From Verrucomicrobiota bacterium (GTDB lineage Bacteria > Verrucomicrobiota > Verrucomicrobiia > Opitutales > Opitutaceae), in NCBI GenBank assembly GCA_023443455.1, contig JAEZUE010000058.1, positions 124,001-188,000 of the forward strand: a stretch of DNA of 64,000 nucleotides, given 5' to 3'. This document shows positions 61,087-64,000 of this stretch, one piece after another. Each line of letters opens with the position of its first letter. The first letter of the stretch is position 1. Under the pieces are notes generated by a model. That model saw only the letters and a list, made by a program, of their open reading frames with translations, ran no database searches and had not been told where the DNA came from. The position numbers and the translations under genes are program-made.

Positions 61087-64000
61087 ATGAAAGCCGCCCC
61101 TCGCCGCCGTCGTCGCCTGGTTCCCGGGCTCCTCGGCTTCTTCGCCATCTATTCGCTCGCGGGGTTCTTCCTCGCGCCGGTCATCGTCAAACAACAGTTG
61201 GTCAAGCACGCCTCCGCCGCGCTCCACCGGCCCGTCACCGTCGAGCAGGTACGGGTGAACCCCTGGGCGCTCGCCTTGACCATCCGCGGGCTCGCCGTCG
61301 CCGGCCACGACGGCACCGAGCTTGCCGGCTGGGACGAGTTCCATGCCAACTTCCAGGCCTCCTCGCTGTTCCGGCGTACCTGGTTTTTCGACACCATCCG
61401 CCTCGCCCGCCCGCACGGCCGGCTCGCCATGGCCGCCGACGGCACGCTCAACATCGCCGACCTCATCCCGCCGTCGACCGCCGCCGCCGCCGATCCGGCT
61501 CCGGCCCGGCCGCCCCCGCCGGTCGCGGTGGCGCATTTCATCGTCGAACACGGCGAGTTCTCCCATCTCGACCGCCGGCACACGCCCGCCTTCGAGACCC
61601 ACCTCGGCCCCACCTCCTTCGAGCTGCACAATTTCACCACCCGGCCCAAGCGCAGCGGCAACTACACCTTCACCGCCACCACCGAGTCGGGCGAGACGCT
61701 CGCCTGGAGCGGCACGTTCACCTTCGCGCCGCTCGGCTCCGCCGGCCACCTCGAGATCGCCGGCATCAAGCTCGCCAAGTACGCCCCCTACTACCGCGAC
61801 CGTATCCGCTTCGAAGTCACCGGGGGCTCCCTCGCGCTCGGCGCCGACTACACCGTCGACCTCTCCGGCGAACCCGCCGCCCGCCTGCACAACGGCAACT
61901 GCACCGTCACCGATCTGCGGTTACTCGCCCCCGGCGCCGACGGGCCCTTCCTGGCCGTCCCGGAGTTCCGCCTCGACAACCTCGCCGCCGACACCGCCGC
62001 CCGCTCCGCTTCGCTCGACCGCGTGCTCGTGCGCGGCGCCGCCCTCGCCGCCGCCCGCCGACCCGACGGCACCCTCGATCTCGTCGAGCTGCTCAAGCCC
62101 GTCGCCGCCGTGGCGCCGCCCGCGCAGGGCGGCGATTCCGCCCAGCCTGTGGGCCACCGCGCCGAGGTGGCCATTCCGTCGGACCGCCAGATCCCCGCCC
62201 CGGCCTCCAGCCCGACCGCCGCCGGCGAACCGCCCACCGACAACCGCCCATCATCCACCGGCTGGTCCGCCAACCTCGGCAAACTCGAGATCGTCGACGC
62301 CTCGCTCCGGCTCACCGACCACAGCACGCCGCGCCCCGCACAACTCACCGTCGACCAGCTCGCGCTCACCCTCTCCGGAGCCGGCACGCAACTCGACCGC
62401 GATGTGACCCTCGAGACCGCGCTGCGCTGCAACCAGTCGGGCCGTATCACCCTATCAGGCACTGTACGCCCGCAACCGTTGGCCGCGGAACTCGAGGTCG
62501 CCGTCGACGACTTCGCCCTCCGCCCGCTCGATCCCTATCTCGCCCCCTTCCTCAACGTCCTGATCACCGGCGGCACCGCCCGCGTGCACGGTCATCTCTC
62601 CGTCGCCACCGACACCACCGGCACCCCGGTCGCACACTGGACCGGCGACGCCGGACTGGCGAACTTCGCCACGGTGGATGCCGACACCTCCGAGCCGTTG
62701 GCCGGCTTCGCCGATCTCGCGCTGACACAGCTCGAGGCCACCAGCAGCCCGCTCGCGCTGTCCGTGGCGGAGGTCTCCCTACAGACGCCGTTCGCCCGGG
62801 TGGTCGTGCTGCCGGATCGCACCATCAACCTCACGAGCGCGCTCAAGGGCGCCGGCCCTGTGGCGCCGCCCGCCGAGGGCGGCGATTCCGTGGGCCACCG
62901 CGCCGAGGTGGCCAATCCGGAGGACGGCCAGGTCACCGCCCTGGCCCACAGCACCACCGCCCACAGCTCACCGGTGACCGATCCACTCGTCACGATCGCC
63001 AAGGTCACCATCACCGACGGCCGCTTCGCCTTCACCGATCGTTCCATCGATCCGGTGTTCACGCGCGAGCTCACCGGCTTCGGCGGCACCATCTCCGGGC
63101 TCTCGTCCCAACAGCTCGCGCGCGCCGACCTCGACCTCACGGGCAAGCTCGGCGTCGCGACTCTGCACATCGGCGGCCAGATCAACCCGCTCAGCGACGA
63201 CGCCTACTCCGACATCAAGGTCGCGGTCACCGGCATCGAGCTGCCGCCGTTCACCCCCTACTCCGGCCGCTTCGCAGGCTACACCATCGACAAAGGCAAA
63301 CTCAGCCTCGACCTCAGCTACCGGCTCTCCGCCCGCGAACTCGTGGCCGAAAACAAAATCGTCTTCGACCAGTTCCATCTCGGCCAGAGCGTCGACAGCC
63401 CCGAGGCCGTGAAGCTCCCGCTCAAGCTCGCCCTCGCGATCCTGCGCGAGCGCGACGGCCGCATCCCGATCGACCTGCCCATCCGCGGCAACCTCGACGA
63501 TCCGGACTTCCGATACGGCGGGGCCGTCATGCGCGCCCTGGGCAACCTGATCGTGAAGGCGGCGACCGCGCCCTTCTCGATGCTCGGCGGACTCTTCGGC
63601 GGCGGCCGCGACCTGAGCCTGGTCGAATTTGCATCGGGTTCGGCGGCCTGCGACGACGAGGCCCTCGCGCGCCTCGCGGGTTTGGCGAAGGCGCTCACCG
63701 AACGCCCGGCCCTCCGCCTCGAGATCGCCAGCCTACCGCAGCCCGCGCTCGACCTCGCCGGACTGCGGGAGGCCAAACTCGAGGCCCTGCTGCGCGCCCG
63801 CCACGTGCGCGAGCTCGCCACCGGCTCCTCCGCGCCGATTGATCCGGCCACCGTCACCCTCTCCGCCGAGGACACCGCCCGCCTGCTCACCGTACTCCAT
63901 GCGGAGCGTTGCCCGCCGGCCGGCCAGCCCGTAGGTCCAGTCTCCGACTGGACCCCCACCACGCCCGCCGCCTCCCCGGCCTCAGCCACCACCGCCGCCA
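61087..64000 (+). CDS. DUF748/AsmA-like membrane-anchored protein, 3' partial
   Basis: The frame is open from ATG 61087 to the right edge (about 971 residues), so the C-terminus lies outside the window. An N-terminal helix (LVPGLLGFFAIYSLAGFFLAP, after a basic RRRRR stretch) anchors it in the inner membrane, with the rest periplasmic. The DUF748 pattern is visible: VEQVRVNPWALALTIRGLAV near the start and LSLDLSYRLSARELVAENKIVFDQFHLGQ near residue 740, with LKLALAILRERDGRIPIDLPI. Such proteins belong to the AsmA-like bridge group linked to lipid transport or envelope integrity. Three stretches are palindromic repeats translated in frame (about residues 340-362, 591-621 and 948-956). The start was chosen by the anchor. 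Confidence 0.8.
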   Translation, partial: MKAAPRRRRRLVPGLLGFFAIYSLAGFFLAPVIVKQQLVKHASAALHRPVTVEQVRVNPWALALTIRGLAVAGHDGTELAGWDEFHANFQASSLFRRTWFFDTIRLARPHGRLAMAADGTLNIADLIPPSTAAAADPAPARPPPPVAVAHFIVEHGEFSHLDRRHTPAFETHLGPTSFELHNFTTRPKRSGNYTFTATTESGETLAWSGTFTFAPLGSAGHLEIAGIKLAKYAPYYRDRIRFEVTGGSLALGADYTVDLSGEPAARLHNGNCTVTDLRLLAPGADGPFLAVPEFRLDNLAADTAARSASLDRVLVRGAALAAARRPDGTLDLVELLKPVAAVAPPAQGGDSAQPVGHRAEVAIPSDRQIPAPASSPTAAGEPPTDNRPSSTGWSANLGKLEIVDASLRLTDHSTPRPAQLTVDQLALTLSGAGTQLDRDVTLETALRCNQSGRITLSGTVRPQPLAAELEVAVDDFALRPLDPYLAPFLNVLITGGTARVHGHLSVATDTTGTPVAHWTGDAGLANFATVDADTSEPLAGFADLALTQLEATSSPLALSVAEVSLQTPFARVVVLPDRTINLTSALKGAGPVAPPAEGGDSVGHRAEVANPEDGQVTALAHSTTAHSSPVTDPLVTIAKVTITDGRFAFTDRSIDPVFTRELTGFGGTISGLSSQQLARADLDLTGKLGVATLHIGGQINPLSDDAYSDIKVAVTGIELPPFTPYSGRFAGYTIDKGKLSLDLSYRLSARELVAENKIVFDQFHLGQSVDSPEAVKLPLKLALAILRERDGRIPIDLPIRGNLDDPDFRYGGAVMRALGNLIVKAATAPFSMLGGLFGGGRDLSLVEFASGSAACDDEALARLAGLAKALTERPALRLEIASLPQPALDLAGLREAKLEALLRARHVRELATGSSAPIDPATVTLSAEDTARLLTVLHAERCPPAGQPVGPVSDWTPTTPAASPASATTAA
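62110..62172. repeat. In-frame GTGG palindromes in DUF748 gene, first site
   Basis: GTGGCGCCGCCCGCGCAGGG (62110 on, CGCCGCCC/GGGCGGCG stem) and GTGGGCCACCGCGCCGAGGT (62149-62172, GGCCACC/GGTGGCC stem) are read as VAPPAQGGDS and VGHRAEVA. Confidence 0.8.
62860..62949. repeat. In-frame GTGG palindromes in DUF748 gene, second site
   Basis: The same two families as at 62110-62172 (62860-62889 and 62890-62913), plus GGCCAGGTCACCGCCCTGGC (62926-62949), which reads GTGGGCCAGGGC on the other strand. They encode VAPPAEGGDSVGHRAEVA and further residues without a stop. Confidence 0.8.
63931..63954. repeat. In-frame GTAG palindrome in DUF748 gene, third site
   Basis: GTAGGTCCAGTC-TCC-GACTGGACC, the same hairpin as at 46768-46791, translated as VGPVSDW near the window end. 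Confidence 0.8.

Overview
The window comes from a GC-rich Gram-negative bacterium. It very probably belongs to the Verrucomicrobiota, family Opitutaceae or close to it. The inference rests on several traits: a very long TonB-dependent receptor with the Opitutaceae-style N-terminus (VVLSPFVVDAEKD), secreted beta-helix and 'DPDGVGLNNLLRYAF' C-terminal domains, many plant-polysaccharide enzymes, few recognisable Shine-Dalgarno sites, and a dense load of dispersed palindromes. No taxonomic marker gene (rRNA, ribosomal protein) is present, so the placement is inference. I saw no rRNA, tRNA or CRISPR array.

Layout. 1-11 kb: a secreted propeller-repeat protein cut by the window edge, a matrixin-type metalloprotease fused to an autotransporter, a NavAb-like sodium channel, and a secreted beta-helix protein. 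11.7-19.2 kb: an MdtABC-type RND efflux operon with ATGA overlaps and no TolC. 19.7-20.8 kb: a PaaX-family regulator bracketed by two copies of a 40-48 nt palindrome. 21-27 kb: a GH3 glycosidase, then a four-PDZ HtrA-like lipoprotein coupled to a catalytically dead paralogue. 27-45.6 kb: a pectin/rhamnogalacturonan-type region with an AraC regulator, two TonB receptors, a LacI regulator, a double SGNH acetylesterase, a GH43-like protein, a sodium:solute symporter, an alpha/beta-hydrolase esterase and a GH105 hydrolase. A RAYT transposase and a truncated group II intron lie inside this region. 45.8-48.1 kb and 56.2-58.2 kb: pieces of a cofactor/metal locus (cobyrinate-synthase glutaminase domain, C_GCAxxG_C_C protein with an amber codon, TrmO, a flavin-type split barrel, a G3E GTPase, an MBL hydrolase), separated by repeat arrays and unrelated genes. 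49.1-50.9 kb: an AbiE-like toxin-antitoxin pair with a frameshifted toxin and an AT-rich operator. 51.4-64 kb: SGNH hydrolase, hybrid histidine kinase, TAT-exported alkaline phosphatase, GAF protein, lytic transglycosylase and a DUF748/AsmA-like protein running off the end.

The dominant unexplained structure is the palindromic repeat population. At least eight hairpin families start with GTAG or GTGG. In the family around the RAYT gene the stems covary while loop and flanks stay fixed. Some copies are read in frame inside exported proteins, and composite arrays of about 218 bp per unit appear to interrupt the cofactor locus. A second, independent pattern is degenerate 7-nt pyrimidine-rich tandem repeats placed directly before several start codons.
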